Part shown: positions 1-11,417 of the stretch, piece after piece
How the letters are laid out: each line of letters begins with the position of its first letter
Numbering within the stretch: position 1 is the stretch's first letter
DNA from: Straminergon stramineum
Taxonomy: Eukaryota > Streptophyta > Bryopsida > Hypnales > Calliergonaceae
DNA: 64,000 bases
NCBI GenBank assembly: GCA_963920665.1
Contig: OY987265.1
Location: 7,445,001 to 7,509,000 of the forward strand
Direction of reading: 5' to 3'
Made by a program: the position numbers and the translations under genes
Notes under the pieces: generated by a model
Databases searched by the model: none
Told to the model about the DNA's origin: nothing
What the model saw: only the letters and a program-made list of their open reading frames with translations

Positions 1-1128
1 AAACAAAGAGCCAATGGGACACAGTTGAGGGTGAAGAAGCTGTGACATCCCTTCTGGTGTGTCTAGTGTGGAGAATCAAAAATTGTAGAATCGATTTACT
101 TGAAGAGCGGATGGGATAATTGCCCAGGATTTTGGGATCTAATCAGACAGGTTGGATTTCTTGAGTCCATGTGGTCTAATGTCGCTCAGTGCTTGCTTTG
201 TTGGCTTATCTAAGTGATGTGCCCCTCAATCAGTGGAACTATAGATTGAAAGGGGAAAAATTTAGCTCATGAAGCCTTCTCCATGCCCGTTATTCACTCC
301 CAAAGGAGGCGAATAACAAGCATGGAGAAGGCTTCTCCCCCAAAGTATATTCTATGATGGCAAGACAATTGTGAACCAATGGGAAGACGCCACATGACAA
401 GTCTATGGAAAATATTCCCACAGTGAAGAAGCCGTGACTAAGGTAGTCTTCTCTAAAGGCAACCATTTAAGAGCTGATTGCCTTTTGGGGAAACCTGAAC
501 TCCTTGAATCAATTTTCAGTAATTTTTATACGAAGAAAAATGAAATTGACATCTAACCCCAATTGTTTCATATATTTTGCACCTTTGTGTAATTAGTTAC
601 AAATTTTTGAAGTTGAAATGCAGTGGTCACTAAAGGCGACCATCTCCTGAAATGTACACCATTGGTACATTGAAAAAAACAAAATGTACCTCTTATTTGT
701 CATAATCCCTGAATTCCTGATCCCTTTTAGAACACGGGCAGTCGGGCACTTTTAGAGCATTGTCGGTGTGTAGAATGCTGACTCACGCCAGTCAAGTGTC
801 CCTGAGGTAATTGAGCTGTCCTTCTCATCAGTGTTTTGTTGAGCTACGTAGCTTAGAAGCTACTGAAGTTTACCGCTTTTGTTCAGCCAGCAACTGAAGT
901 ACTTACTAGTTACTACTGAACCTCACTCATTCCGTCCGTCCGCCTGCCTGCAACCAACCTAGGAGAGCAGGGAAAAAATTCCCTTGGAAAGCGGAGAAAT
1001 TCCTTGGGCGTGTCGATTTGCATGGACTGCCGGGACAACAGGAAAGCAGTTGAATGAATCCAATGCCAACTGAGAGCATATCATATAAGTTAACTTCACT
1101 TTAATAATAACTACAGTAGTGTGCCCTG
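1..1128. other. Intergenic DNA, no gene recognised
   Basis: AT-rich DNA with a somewhat more GC-rich patch near 780-1030. No reading frame of gene-like length or recognisable motif was seen on either strand. The one clear structure is the inverted repeat at 271-335, listed separately. Confidence 0.6.
271..335. repeat. Near-perfect inverted repeat (30-bp arms, 4-nt loop)
   Basis: The arm at 271-300 begins GAAGCCTTCTCCATGC and is mirrored by 305-335, which ends GCATGGAGAAGGCTTC. Only a few mismatches lie near the loop CAAA at 301-304. Transcribed from either strand it would fold into one long hairpin. It could be a foldback remnant of a transposon or a small hairpin RNA source. No flanking repeats that decide between these were seen. 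Confidence 0.7.
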
Positions 1129-1414
1129 TACCTTTGGGAGGACGCTAAATCCTGCAAACGAAGTGGGCTCCGTAGGGGCCAGATTTACCATGGGGAAAAC
1201 ACAGGAATTTTTTATTTTTTTCACATTACTTTTTTTGCAAATTCTGAATTCATATTTGCAATCATAGACCCCAAATTAGCTTAGGGAGGTCTAAAACATA
1301 CCCTAGGCACGGCTCAAAATAGGGGGCAAGTTTTACTTTTACCCCCGAGTAAAACACAAAATGCCCCTGCGGAGCCTACTTCGTTTGCAAGATTTAGTGT
1401 CTTGCATACCTTTG
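1129..1414. mobile_element. hAT-like MITE with about 40-bp TIRs and 8-bp target duplication
   Basis: The left arm 1141-1179 starts GACGCTAAATCCTGCAAACG. The right arm 1363-1401, reverse complemented, starts GACACTAAATCTTGCAAACG and matches for about 39 bp. The flanks carry the direct repeat TACCTTTG at 1129-1136 and 1407-1414, an 8-bp duplication as made by hAT transposases. There is no coding capacity. The inner core, with GAATTCATATTTGCAATC near 1247-1264, recurs at about 14.1, 14.5 and 36.5 kb. Confidence 0.75.
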
Positions 1415-4400
1415 TCATAGTCAAAAGAGAAGTAAAAGTATTTTTCTAATTTTTTTATTCATAAAAAATTTGAAATTCAATAACTTTCACATCGTAGATC
1501 CAAACACCACGAAACAAAGCTCGTGCACCCCTACTCGCCAAGGGCTTTCCAACAATACCAAGCACGTGGCTAGGGGACACACAGTCCAGAAGATCTCAAC
1601 GTAACAAACAAAACAAAACAAACATCTTATCTTAATGTATGGATAAACTTAATATTTGTACACACAAACACTCAGTTGATCTTTCAGTGGGGATAACTTT
1701 CCGTGGGGTCAGAGTATGTGTGTGTGTATGTCCCTCCTAATAAAAGGAGATAAGATATTCATGTGTAAGAATCGTCGGTCCAACTTCGTAGAAGAGACGA
1801 AAAGAAATTTTAGAGTTCTATATGGAAGTGTGTAGTATTTGCAAGAGGAGAATTGGAATTGCTCGCCTGCAAAATTATGAAGAAGTGGCTAGTGAAAAGT
1901 GGGCGATCGGGGGTGGGGGAAAGGAAGGAGAGTGTGTGTGCAACTTTTTGACTTCTTGGAAATTATTTTTAACAATGGACTTAAGAGAGCTTTTTGGTTG
2001 TGTTTTGTTTGGTGAACAAGGTAAAGCTACTGTATAAATGTAGTTTTTTCCCCTACTCACATGGAATTGAAACTTGGTGAAGGTGATTTAGACTTTGGAA
2101 AACTTAAAAAATTCTTTATTGATTTTGACTTGGTATGTTAGCTTGCTCTAATAAGAAGGGGGAACTTGTGTTTCAAAGGGTCTCCATATGGTTGGAAACA
2201 TAACTCATGCAATTTCGTCTCAAAGACAACTAAAAATTACTTTGAATCTATTTTAATTCATCTTTTTGAAACTCATATTGGATAAAGTACAATTTTTTGG
2301 AGTTGGGAAAAGAGAGGTTAAGTTAAAATGAACCTCTATTTTAACCCTAGAAGGTTCTTGACTATATATGTTTCACTGAAAAGAAGATCCCAAATTGCCA
2401 TTTTCAATGCAAAAAAGATAAATTGAAAGAAAACACCTTGATTTAGATACTCAAGAGTAGGATCTTGCTTAACATGATTGAAAAAATACAAGGAGAAAAT
2501 TTCAATAACATTGACATTCATATTAAGATTATATTATTGCAATGCAAAGAAAAGATAATTTTGCAAACCCTCAAATTGGGTCAAGAGACTTAGAATTTTC
2601 TTGGCTTAAGAGTTTTGCACTATATAAACTCGAGTTTTATTTTATGTTATAAAATTATGTTGAGAATCTATAGGAAAAATAAAACCTCCCCCAAAATGTT
2701 AATCTCATTTTGTAAAACATTCATTAAGTAGGTAGAATTATGAGATAAGAATGAAATGATAAATTGCTAATAACTATAATATTGAATAGAAAACAATCAA
2801 TCCCAATTGTGACAATATTGTTAAAAATAATTTAAATTAATGTGGAATTATTTATTCTTGATAATTATAAAAATTGATTCAAATTACATATATTATATAT
2901 TATTTTTCTATAAGGTATCATAATTGCCTCCAAAATAAAATTCCTTATATTTTTCACCTTATTAATCAACACAGAGTGAACAAAATCTTCCCTTGTAGAT
3001 ATCCATCAATTCTACAAAGTACATATTTAAAAAAGAATTAAATTCTTTTCATTTTTTTGGAAGCAAACTAGAGTCCCTCATTTTTGTACTCAAGGCAACA
3101 TACTATTTCACCCAAAGGTCTAGTGAAAAAATGATGTCCCTTGAAAGCTATTACATTTGGACACTTTCAAAAAAATTCTAGTCTAAATCACTATAAAATT
3201 TGACATCATAGAAACCTTTCTGAAAAATCCCCTTAAACTTTAAGGGTTAAAATGTTCATTGCATACTGCATTGAAACCTCCAATATGTTCCTTTTCTTTT
3301 AGATTATGTTTGCAAATAACCTTATCTTTGATGCTGCAAGTAAAGCTAGCTTCTCAAAAAGACATATTGTTTCATTTATATTAGAAATTAAAAGAGAGAC
3401 AAAAAGCATACAAATATTTTGTTATGGTTTATGTAGTTTAGGTGCCTAAAATATACATGATAAATTTGATTCTCAATCATTATGATAGTCAATAGATTTC
3501 CATTAAAAAGACTATTTTATTGGGATTGCAAAGGTCATGATTATGGGCAAGAATCTTTTGTGCAATCCTCAAACTTCTTGTGACATAGTAAAACATGATT
3601 TACAATGAAAGTATTGGGCCAACTTTAAATTGGGTATGTCTACCTCTTGGGACTTGATGAGAGCATGAAAAGAGATGATGTTAAACGGGGGAATATTAAA
3701 GAGATCAGCAAGTTTCATATAAGATGAATTAAACTACATTCAACCCATTCTAATTGCATTGGTTTGAAGGAATAAATAGGTTTTTACAAGTGTTCACATC
3801 TCAACTTGAAGAAGCTAAACCTCTAAAGATTCCAAGTCTCAAAGAAAAAATTATGCCCTCCCAAGTATAAAATGCTCAAGCTCAAGTTTCAAAATGTATT
3901 TATATCTATAAGCCCACAAAGATTGTGCAAGTAGGTAGTGTGGAATTTGAAAAGGTTCAATGAATTCTTATCATATTGTAAAAGAAATGTTAGGGGGACA
4001 CCAAACACATCTCAATTATATTCATGCACTCACTAGAAGAAATTTGCATTATTCTAATACAATTGATGTAGAAATAACGGAAATTTACAAAATTGTGACT
4101 AAAACAATGGTGACAATTGCATTATTTCCAATACAATTTAGTTACATTTGCCAAAAATCATTAGCTAGAACAACGCAGATTTCTTCTAGTGACTTTATCA
4201 TCCAAAATTATCAACTTCATTAATATTTTAATGTGAACTGAAAAAAATTGGCAAAAAAAGACTATTTTCACTGAACAAAAAGTACATATTTTGACCTCAT
4301 GGTCCCCCTAGCCTTAGAATGCCCTCAAAAAGAAAATTGATTTGAATTCACAATGAATATGCAAGTTGAACATGTGCAACTATGAAAAGTTCAATGATTT

Positions 4401-4699
4401 TTGGAATACACAAGCAATGTGCAAGGAGTATGCAATTAGAGAAGGATGGTACATGATTCGTGGGATACACAAGGAATGTGCAATTAAAGAGTATGCACTA
4501 AGAGAAGGATGAGTGTGCAACTAGAGAAGGTTGACTGGCTCTTCCGATACTCAAGCGGAATAATCTGCAAGTGGACCAGTGGGGAGTGTGCAATTAGAGA
4601 GGTTTGAGCGGGGTTGACTGCCGCCTCTTGCTAAACGATTCGTAGTAAATTTAGTCCTCTCCGTTAGTATAAATTTAGTCCTCTATTAAAACCCACGGG
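1415..4699. other. AT-rich intergenic DNA, no gene recognised
   Basis: Long AT-rich stretch with frequent stops in all frames. A short TTTAAGGGTTAA motif near 3240-3251 resembles the end of the TTAA elements found elsewhere, but no partner end was identified. Around 4360-4600 the phrase 'caatgtgcaa...gag' recurs loosely as a degenerate short repeat. Nothing else could be supported. Confidence 0.5.
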
Positions 4700-7600
4700 C
4701 ACGGACTATTCATGACCAATCATCATCATCGAAATCGCGAAGCCTCCAGACAAAAACCCCGAACGAAAATCCAGGCCCGGAAACAAGGCAATTGAATCTC
4801 GGAGCAAAGGATCCAACAGCGGAGAGGGAGGACGTTTCGATTTCATAATAAATCCCCCTATCCGGTGCTCACCAGTAGTCGAGACTCCTACTCCGATGAA
4901 AGCTCGCAGTAGTGGACGACGGCAGTCACCGCCCGGCACTCCCTGGATTGCTTTGCTTTTGATGGCTTGTTGATCAGGACTGCGATAATACTCGTCTTCT
5001 ACGATTGGATCCACGGACTTTCCCTGCCGAAGAAGCTGCCGATCCCGGGCGAACATTGATGGAAAGCTTCGAAACGACAAAGCACGTGCCCCTTCTCGTG
5101 ACAATTGGTGCGAGATTCGACTGACAATTTTTCCAGCTTGCGGTGCCGATGCAGTGGCTGGGGAGATTGGGCCGTTGGTCGCAGGAGATTAACGGTTTTC
5201 GGTAGCTCCTTCTCCGAGGCAGGCGAAGGTGAGGGGGGGTGAGGGAGGGAGCGGGGACAAAAGTTTTTTTGTGAAAGGGACTCACTGCTGCTGCAGGTGG
5301 CGGGGGATTGGCTGTGTGTGAAAGGCGCGTTCAGGAGGTGGTGGTTTGTATGGACCGCGTTCTTCGCCTTTAGGAGGTGGAGTCTTGAGCCAGACTGGCT
5401 TGCGCAGAGGGGGCTCTGCAGTCGCCGGCATCGGTGCGGGAGGGCCTTGCGATTGCGAGCCTTCTTATCATCAAGCGGGGATTCTTACCTGGCACGGCTA
5501 CCCTCGTGTGAGCAAGATTCTTGGGTTTCAGAAAGAAGGCTGGCGTGTGCAGGAGGGGTGGCAGGGAAATGGGAAAGCTGTTTTTGGCGACCATGGCGAC
5601 CAGGCCGCATGGTGCAGGCAGGGTGCCAGTGATGGTTGGGGCCGCAGTGGGAGGGATCAGGAGGCTCACTGGGAGGTGTCAGATTCTCCTGTGAAGAAGA
5701 CGGGAATGGGATTGCGGGTTTGTTATTCGACGGTTTGACTGTTGGCTGGGGTGATAGTGCGCGCATCGACGTCCGCTATGGCGGTAAAATGAAGCTTTCC
5801 GGCTGCATATCCTGGCGCATGTTTAGCTTAGCGGCGGCGCTGCAGGGGTCCAATCCTCTCCACACTGGAGCTCTGGCAGCTCACTTTCGAGTCGATTCAT
5901 GGGCGTGAGTGGAGAGCTCGTCGTTGTGTGACTGTGAGGGGAAGGTAATAAATGGTGCAGGCCATGCCCGAAGCTCACCACGCGTGCCAAATCATTTTAG
6001 TGAGTGGATGTGTTCGGGTTTGAAGAGAAAAGGTAATTCGAAGGAGCAGTGGCATCGAGCCCGGGCTACGGCGTTATTAGAGAGAGGGAAAGACGGTGTG
6101 TGCTCTAGCGTAGGTTGTACAGAAGTCGGAATCGTACTCGATGAAGCGAAATCCCGACTTCGGTGGGAGTTAAATCTAATTTGTCGACAAGGAAAAGGTT
6201 GAAGACCAAAGGCTGTGACCATACTGACGGGGAACTCTACTCGAGCGTGACCGGAATCTCCGTTTTCCACCGAGTGCCGGGTTTTTTTCTAAGAAGTTTT
6301 CTTCCAAGAAACTGTATCCATCCGACTTTATCGTCACTTCCATACAGTCAATATTGCAAAAGGTGAGTGCTCGCTTCTCTTCACTAGCGTAAAGAAGTCT
6401 TCACTATACGTAGGTGCGAAACAAAGCATGTCGGGATGGAGGACGACTCTGTAGAGTCGCGATGAAATCTCCGTGAGAGGCAAGTGAATTGGTGTAGTTT
6501 ATGCGGGATCTTGTATTACAACCTAGTATATTGATAGTCTAAAGGAACTCAGTCTAATGTTGGATTTACAAAGTCTCTGAGAGTGTTTGCTGCGGGACAA
6601 AGCACTATGCTGAACTTTTCCTGAGCATAAGTTGGTGCGAAACAGCGCGGATCGAGATGACGGACGTCCGTTTAGAGTTTTGGTGAAATCTCCTTGAGAG
6701 TCAAATGAATTGTTTTAGTATATCCGGGATCTTATATTAAGACCTTGTACATTGATAGTCCTAATGAAGCTTCTACAAAGTTTCTGAAAGTGTTTACTGC
6801 TGGACAAGACTCGGTTTCTGAGCGTACGTTGGTGCGAAACAGCGCAGGTCGAGATGACAGATGTCCGTTTAGAGTTCTAGTGAAATTTCCGTGAGAGGCT
6901 TACTGATTGATGTTGTTTTACGTCCGAGATCTTACGTTACAACCAAATATATATTGATAGCCCTGTCTAAGCTCATAAGCGCATCCGCGAGATGTGTGCT
7001 GGCCCGTAATGAGCATATTCCTTGTCCATTAAAATTTTTAACTCTTCTGGAGGCGTTGATGTCTTCGGTTGCAGTTACTTGATTGGAAGGAGGAAACCAA
7101 GGCTGCCATAAACGGTTCAGCAACACTTCCTTTGCCGCTGTTTGACAAGCTTCCAGACGCAAACGCACCGCACGTCTCCGAGGGTAAGCGCTTTGTCTTA
7201 ATCCATTTCACAATGACCGGAATATTGTAGCAGCATGTGCCGTTTTGATTTCAGTTCTCTTGACCACTGCAAGTGTGAGTGAGCCCCGGGAGCAAAGTGA
7301 AGTTTCGAGAGACTGTTGCGACTTGCGAGCTTTTGACGGATATGGTCCTTGGTAGCATAGTTATCGAGAGTTGACCGCCAAGAAATGCATAAAAATTGAC
7401 ACCAATGCCGAGCTTGAATCGCAGCTTCAATGATAGGCCAGATGCTGGGAGAGGCGTCCTTCAGATGTTTATATTTCTGAGAAAAATCGTATTCTCCTGT
7501 GTTGCAGATGAAGGAGTAGCTAACGAGTGACTTGTACCTGAGGCCAAAGGTAGTAGCGAGCTGGAGGCTTGTCGTTAGATGCATCAGCTGCTTGAGGGAC

Positions 7601-7702
7601 ATACGCCGGTGATGCATGAACAGTTGCTAGGCGATATTACTCTCCGACATGATGAATAGGTGATGCAGCTGGTTGTTAAAAACTGCGTAGTCTTTGCATG
7701 CG
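4700..7702 (+). promoter_or_regulatory. GC-rich upstream/leader region of the 7703 gene
   Basis: Base composition changes sharply near 4.7 kb from AT-rich to GC-rich and stays so until about 9.5 kb, which suggests that this stretch is the promoter and 5' untranslated part of the gene starting at 7703. A good 5' splice site, AAAAG|GTGAGT, lies at 6358-6368. Plausible acceptors follow at about 7074 (TTGCAG), 7254 (TTTCAG) and 7508 (TTGCAG). A leader intron is therefore likely, but the exons cannot be fixed by eye. Short open frames on both strands here are not convincing genes. The best of these is a minus-strand frame, 5056 down to 4706, of 116 residues with no recognised domain. Confidence 0.45.
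6412..7000 (+). repeat. Three degenerate tandem repeats of about 200 bp in the leader
   Basis: Units start at 6412, 6632 and 6829, each with GGTGCGAAAC followed by conserved blocks: a TCGAGATGAC-like stretch, 'tgaaatctccgtgagag', 'gggatcttatatta' and 'attgatag'. Spacing is 220 and 197 bp. The array begins about 50 bp after the putative splice donor at 6363, so it probably lies within a leader intron. The copies are diverged, so the duplication is not recent. Confidence 0.75.
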
Positions 7703-9511
7703 ATGGAGCCTCTTGGTGCTGAAATAGAAGTTTGGCCATCGACGGTTGAAGATAAAAAAACTCGAGCTCACAATCATCACATCAGCTTGAAAGAGAGGCT
7801 GAAATACCAGAACAGAATTGAACAAGAAACGCATCCGAAAGCGGTTGGCGACAACGTTCACGATTCAACGAAGGCTGCGGCCTGGGCCGTATTCAACCAT
7901 CATGGGGGAGGAGGTGTTGGCAATTCCCCGACCCTTGGAAGCGCTGTCCGACGGCCAACACGCTTCAAGATCGAGGCGCAGATGAAGCACGAGATCGCGC
8001 ATCGGTCCAGTGTATCCGAGTCTGTAGCGGCTAGCTGGGATGCTGGCAGCACACTTTTCGACTCCTTCGAGCTTGACGCCCTTCTGAAGACTCTGGATGA
8101 GGCAGCCAATCCAGCAGGGATTTCATCGCAACTAGAAGCAGAAAGCGGACCCGGTGCAATAGTGGTCTACTCCCAGAAGCATTGGCTCAGTCGTCCCCAG
8201 CTTAATCCTCAACGGACCAATCCCAGATTACAGAACCAGCGGAGCTTCCCCTTGACTCAGCTCGGCCAGCTTGACGATGGCCGGCTCGTCACTTTGGACG
8301 AAACAAGTCCTCTGAAGACGGGAGAGAAGGAACTCGAGCAACGTGCGGTGAGCTACAAACTTGCCTCTAATCTTACACTTGATGATTTATATGAGCAAGC
8401 TCAAAAGGAGGCTGAGAATGATCCATTTGCTGCGTTTTCCCACACGCCGAGTCCCTTCAATGTGAAGAAAAACTATCGGCGATCCTTCGACAGCTCATTT
8501 CAGGACAAATCCGGGAAGGGAGGATCTGGGAATCCTCTGAATCGGAGTAAGTGGAAAAGTCTTTTGCATACTCTGCACCTCGACAGCGCCAGTGGATTGT
8601 TCCATAGGTTCCAAGGATTCCACGCGCAAGTTGCACCTCACGATTCGCAGAGAAAGCTGGAGCAGCAGAGAGGAAGCACTCGAAGGCCATCGAGGTCGAT
8701 GATCATCGAGTCGAAGTCCGACCTGCTGGGTGATAGCCTGAGGCAAAGCCAGAGGCCAAGCCAGCTTCCTAATACAGACACTAACGGACGCTTCGATCCC
8801 CGCTTCGACCCGAAGAATCTTCACATCTCGAAGGACGTCAACCCAGTCCCTGAGAAGCCAATTGAGAAAGACGATCGCCAACGCAACAATTTCTGGAAAT
8901 CTGGATTCAAGGCGGTGTTGATACGGCCGTTCGGCCGTCAAAGCAGTGTCGCGGTGGAGAGTGAGGAGCCACTCATTCAGAAACCGCTCCTTACTCGCAA
9001 GGCTGACAACCAACAGAAGAAAACCGATCTGCAATCATCCCGGCAGAAGAAATCCGATGTGCAATCAGCGCGACTGAAGAAATCCGATCTGCAATCGGCG
9101 TGGCAGAAGAAGTCAGATTTGCAATCCGCTTGGACTTCCTTCATGAGCAGGAGTAAGGACGAGGATCAAGGACGCCAGCGAGCAAGAACCCTAAAGAATC
9201 GCACCGAAATTGCCCTCCACGAGATCCATCACCATCACCACCACCACCACCACCATGTGATCCCCCCCGAGGGTGAAGACTTCGAGTTAACCGTCCAGGC
9301 CATCTCCAAGCGCATCTCTCGATCGTCCTTCGAGGAGAAGCTGTCGCGCCGATTTTCTGTCGAGGATGACGGTATCAATGCTCCACGGAACTCTCTCCGC
9401 ACTCCTCGCAACTCTCTCGATCCTTCCAACGCATACGATGACCCGGTTCGCATTCGCTTGACACCCTGGGAAGCCGAGAAGGGCTATGTCAAAGGCTCGT
9501 ATGTACATTGA
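7703..9511 (+). CDS. Uncharacterised 602-residue plant protein with His tract
   Basis: Intact single frame from ATG 7703 to TGA 9509-9511. An upstream TTG at 7694 is in frame, but the first ATG is 7703. I do not recognise the family. The product is hydrophilic and mostly low-complexity (Ser, Arg, Lys, Gln, Asp) with no signal peptide or membrane segment, so a soluble, largely disordered, cytosolic or nuclear protein is likely. Better-ordered islands are an N-terminal stretch with KERLKYQNRIEQET, a short motif near residues 110-130 (TLFDSFELDALLKTLDEA), and the C-terminal LTPWEAEKGYVKGSYVH. Residues 438-477 are four 10-residue repeats of the QKKSDLQSAW type (30-bp units at 9014-9133). Ten histidines in a row are encoded at 9227-9256. 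High GC, an even frame and the CpG-rich leader argue for a real gene. Confidence 0.8.
   Translation: MEPLGAEIEVWPSTVEDKKTRAHNHHISLKERLKYQNRIEQETHPKAVGDNVHDSTKAAAWAVFNHHGGGGVGNSPTLGSAVRRPTRFKIEAQMKHEIAHRSSVSESVAASWDAGSTLFDSFELDALLKTLDEAANPAGISSQLEAESGPGAIVVYSQKHWLSRPQLNPQRTNPRLQNQRSFPLTQLGQLDDGRLVTLDETSPLKTGEKELEQRAVSYKLASNLTLDDLYEQAQKEAENDPFAAFSHTPSPFNVKKNYRRSFDSSFQDKSGKGGSGNPLNRSKWKSLLHTLHLDSASGLFHRFQGFHAQVAPHDSQRKLEQQRGSTRRPSRSMIIESKSDLLGDSLRQSQRPSQLPNTDTNGRFDPRFDPKNLHISKDVNPVPEKPIEKDDRQRNNFWKSGFKAVLIRPFGRQSSVAVESEEPLIQKPLLTRKADNQQKKTDLQSSRQKKSDVQSARLKKSDLQSAWQKKSDLQSAWTSFMSRSKDEDQGRQRARTLKNRTEIALHEIHHHHHHHHHHVIPPEGEDFELTVQAISKRISRSSFEEKLSRRFSVEDDGINAPRNSLRTPRNSLDPSNAYDDPVRIRLTPWEAEKGYVKGSYVH
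9014..9133 (+). repeat. Four 30-bp in-frame tandem repeats inside the CDS
   Basis: Four consecutive 30-nt units encode QKKTDLQSSR, QKKSDVQSAR, LKKSDLQSAW and QKKSDLQSAW. The unit length is a multiple of three, so changes in copy number keep the frame. The repeat is very basic and Gln/Ser-rich and lies in the disordered half of the protein. Confidence 0.9.
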
Positions 9512-10811
9512 TTTACACTAGAGAGTTTTTGAGTGATTAGAAGTCCAATTGGCCGCAAGGCAGCTGTGGACGAGTACAGATTGTATAATATAGAGCTCAC
9601 CGACTTGCACTTTTCGAGAGTTTGTTGTTCACCTTGCATGATCTGTGCCGTTTGCCTTGCCCTGTATGCATCCTTGACAGACGCATGGCGATTGCAGTGA
9701 TCAATCTCACGAAGAAATTTAGGTCTAGTGTGAATCATATAATCACAGCTATGAGATCGTGAATGGAAATGACCGTGGCTTGATCAGCTTCATTGTGGGC
9801 GTGGCTTGGTTATTTAGTGGCACATCCACTCCATGTCGAACTGTCTCAAACAACGGCAACATTTCGACACTTATGATCTACAAAAACTAATGGCATTCTT
9901 GCTCTCGACTTCTGTGAGCATTGAGAAACCAAATTGGACCCCTTTGGTAGAATCTATGGTCTGTAATGTACAACCGGCGTTTGCTTGCATTTCCTTGGGA
10001 ATACAGAACATAGGGGCAATTGTGCAAATGGATGTTTCGAATTTCGACATGGGCTAATTAAACAAGTAACGGAGAACAATAGTGGCTGAATCCAGTTACA
10101 GTGCCAATGTGACACTAAGTTACGAAAGCCACATTATATAAAATCAGAGCAGGGTCGAAATATCACTGTATTGTACTAATTTTCACACACTAATTTTGCA
10201 ATCCACACTCACCTCGTGCCCTCACTAAAGCACCCAGTGGTCAGGGTCGACACATTTCTCTTGACAAATACTCCGTAGTTGATTTTTTGTCCAAAAAATC
10301 AGGTTCCAAGATGCTGAAATAGAAGCGCTTTGCAAGATACTTTTCGTCATAAATTTTTGGGAGAAAATCATCTCCAGAACCAATAACAAACTGGTAGTCT
10401 GGTCCCTCTTTTTCGAACTACTCAGTGTATTATTAGCCAACGCCGACCACCTGGTACGGGAGAAAAGGCCGAGTGTTCATTCCGACCTTGAAGTCGACTT
10501 GAATGGCTTTCTATGATGCCTGGACACTTCGCTTTCCATGATGTAAAGAGGTCTGTCAATGTGTTGATCATATTGCTCTTTCCACCAAATCATGAACACT
10601 TCCATAGTGATCTGTGAACATTGTGTCAGCCTTGCAAAGATTAGACTGAAAAAGTTTGATGACATGAGTTCAGACAGAGGGTGGCCACCGATATGTACTT
10701 GAAATCTTTTAATATACCTGACGTCCTCTATAAGAATGTGTGCAAACAAGTTCACGAATCACAAATTACAAGAACAGTGCCAGAACATTCAGCAGCCTTC
10801 ATGCCCACAGC
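9512..10811. other. 3' flank of the 7703 gene, then unassigned sequence
   Basis: The first several hundred bases probably contain the 3' untranslated region of the 7703 gene. From about 10.2 kb, minus-strand frames contain short protein-like stretches, for example about 55 open codons around 10255-10405. The stop density over the whole interval is what random sequence would give, so no gene is called. Confidence 0.35.
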
Positions 10812-11009
10812 CTTTCCGTCATGTACCCTGCTCATCACATAGAGCCTCCACCTGTCCAGTGGCTGTAGAGTAGAATATTTCACACCATCTAACTTTCCGT
10901 CATGTACCCTGCTCATCACATAGAGCCTCCACCTGTCCAGTGGCTGTAGAGCAGAATATTTCACAACATCTAACTTATTGTTGGGTGTGGAATATTTCAC
11001 ACCATCTAC
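10812..11009 (-). repeat. 81-bp tandem duplication plus partial third copy
   Basis: Units 10812-10892 and 10893-10973 are nearly identical, and a third partial copy covers 10987-11009. 81 is divisible by three. On the minus strand the duplication is in frame within an 82-codon open stretch (11000-10752) containing the repeated phrase LDRWRLYVMSRVHDG. A similar open stretch lies upstream in the same frame at 11348-11151. This may be a remnant of an unknown minus-strand gene, but no family is recognised. Confidence 0.6.
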
Positions 11010-11417
11010 TACACTGTTGAGCCAAGGTAATGACAGTGCATACTATTGAATGTTATGTGAGAAACGAATTCAATTCAGTGTTGTGGAAAAGTTAAGTTAT
11101 TGTTCACTTGAGTAGAGTTCAAGTGCTTTCCTTATTAGCCTTCTACCTGCTCAGGAGTGAAGGTTGCCGAGTACGAATGTCGACATGGGCATTGCTCCTG
11201 TGCCACACATTGAGCCCAACACACGCTTGAAGTGCACAGTAAGGTCGAGGAACGATATATGTAATTCTAGTTTTTCAGTCTTAATAGTGTTTGAAGATGC
11301 AAATTCGGCTTGCAATTGAGGGATGGAACATGTACAGAATTGAGACACTTTTTTCCAAATGAGAGGTACAATGGAACTTCTATAAAGAGTTGGGCTGGGA
11401 CTGGTCTAACACATTAC

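Noticed and set aside
5297..6366. Overlapping GC-rich open frames on both strands (90-130 codons)
   Set aside because: They overlap one another in several frames, have no domain features and lie in what looks like a promoter/leader; GC-rich DNA yields such frames by chance.
7198..7617. 139-codon minus-strand frame upstream of the 7703 gene
   Set aside because: No recognisable domain and antisense to the likely leader; no splice or promoter context supports it.
10207..10860. Reading the minus strand through stops as one decayed gene
   Set aside because: The chosen frame has about 11 stops in 220 codons, the random expectation; the protein-like look of some stretches is not evidence enough.
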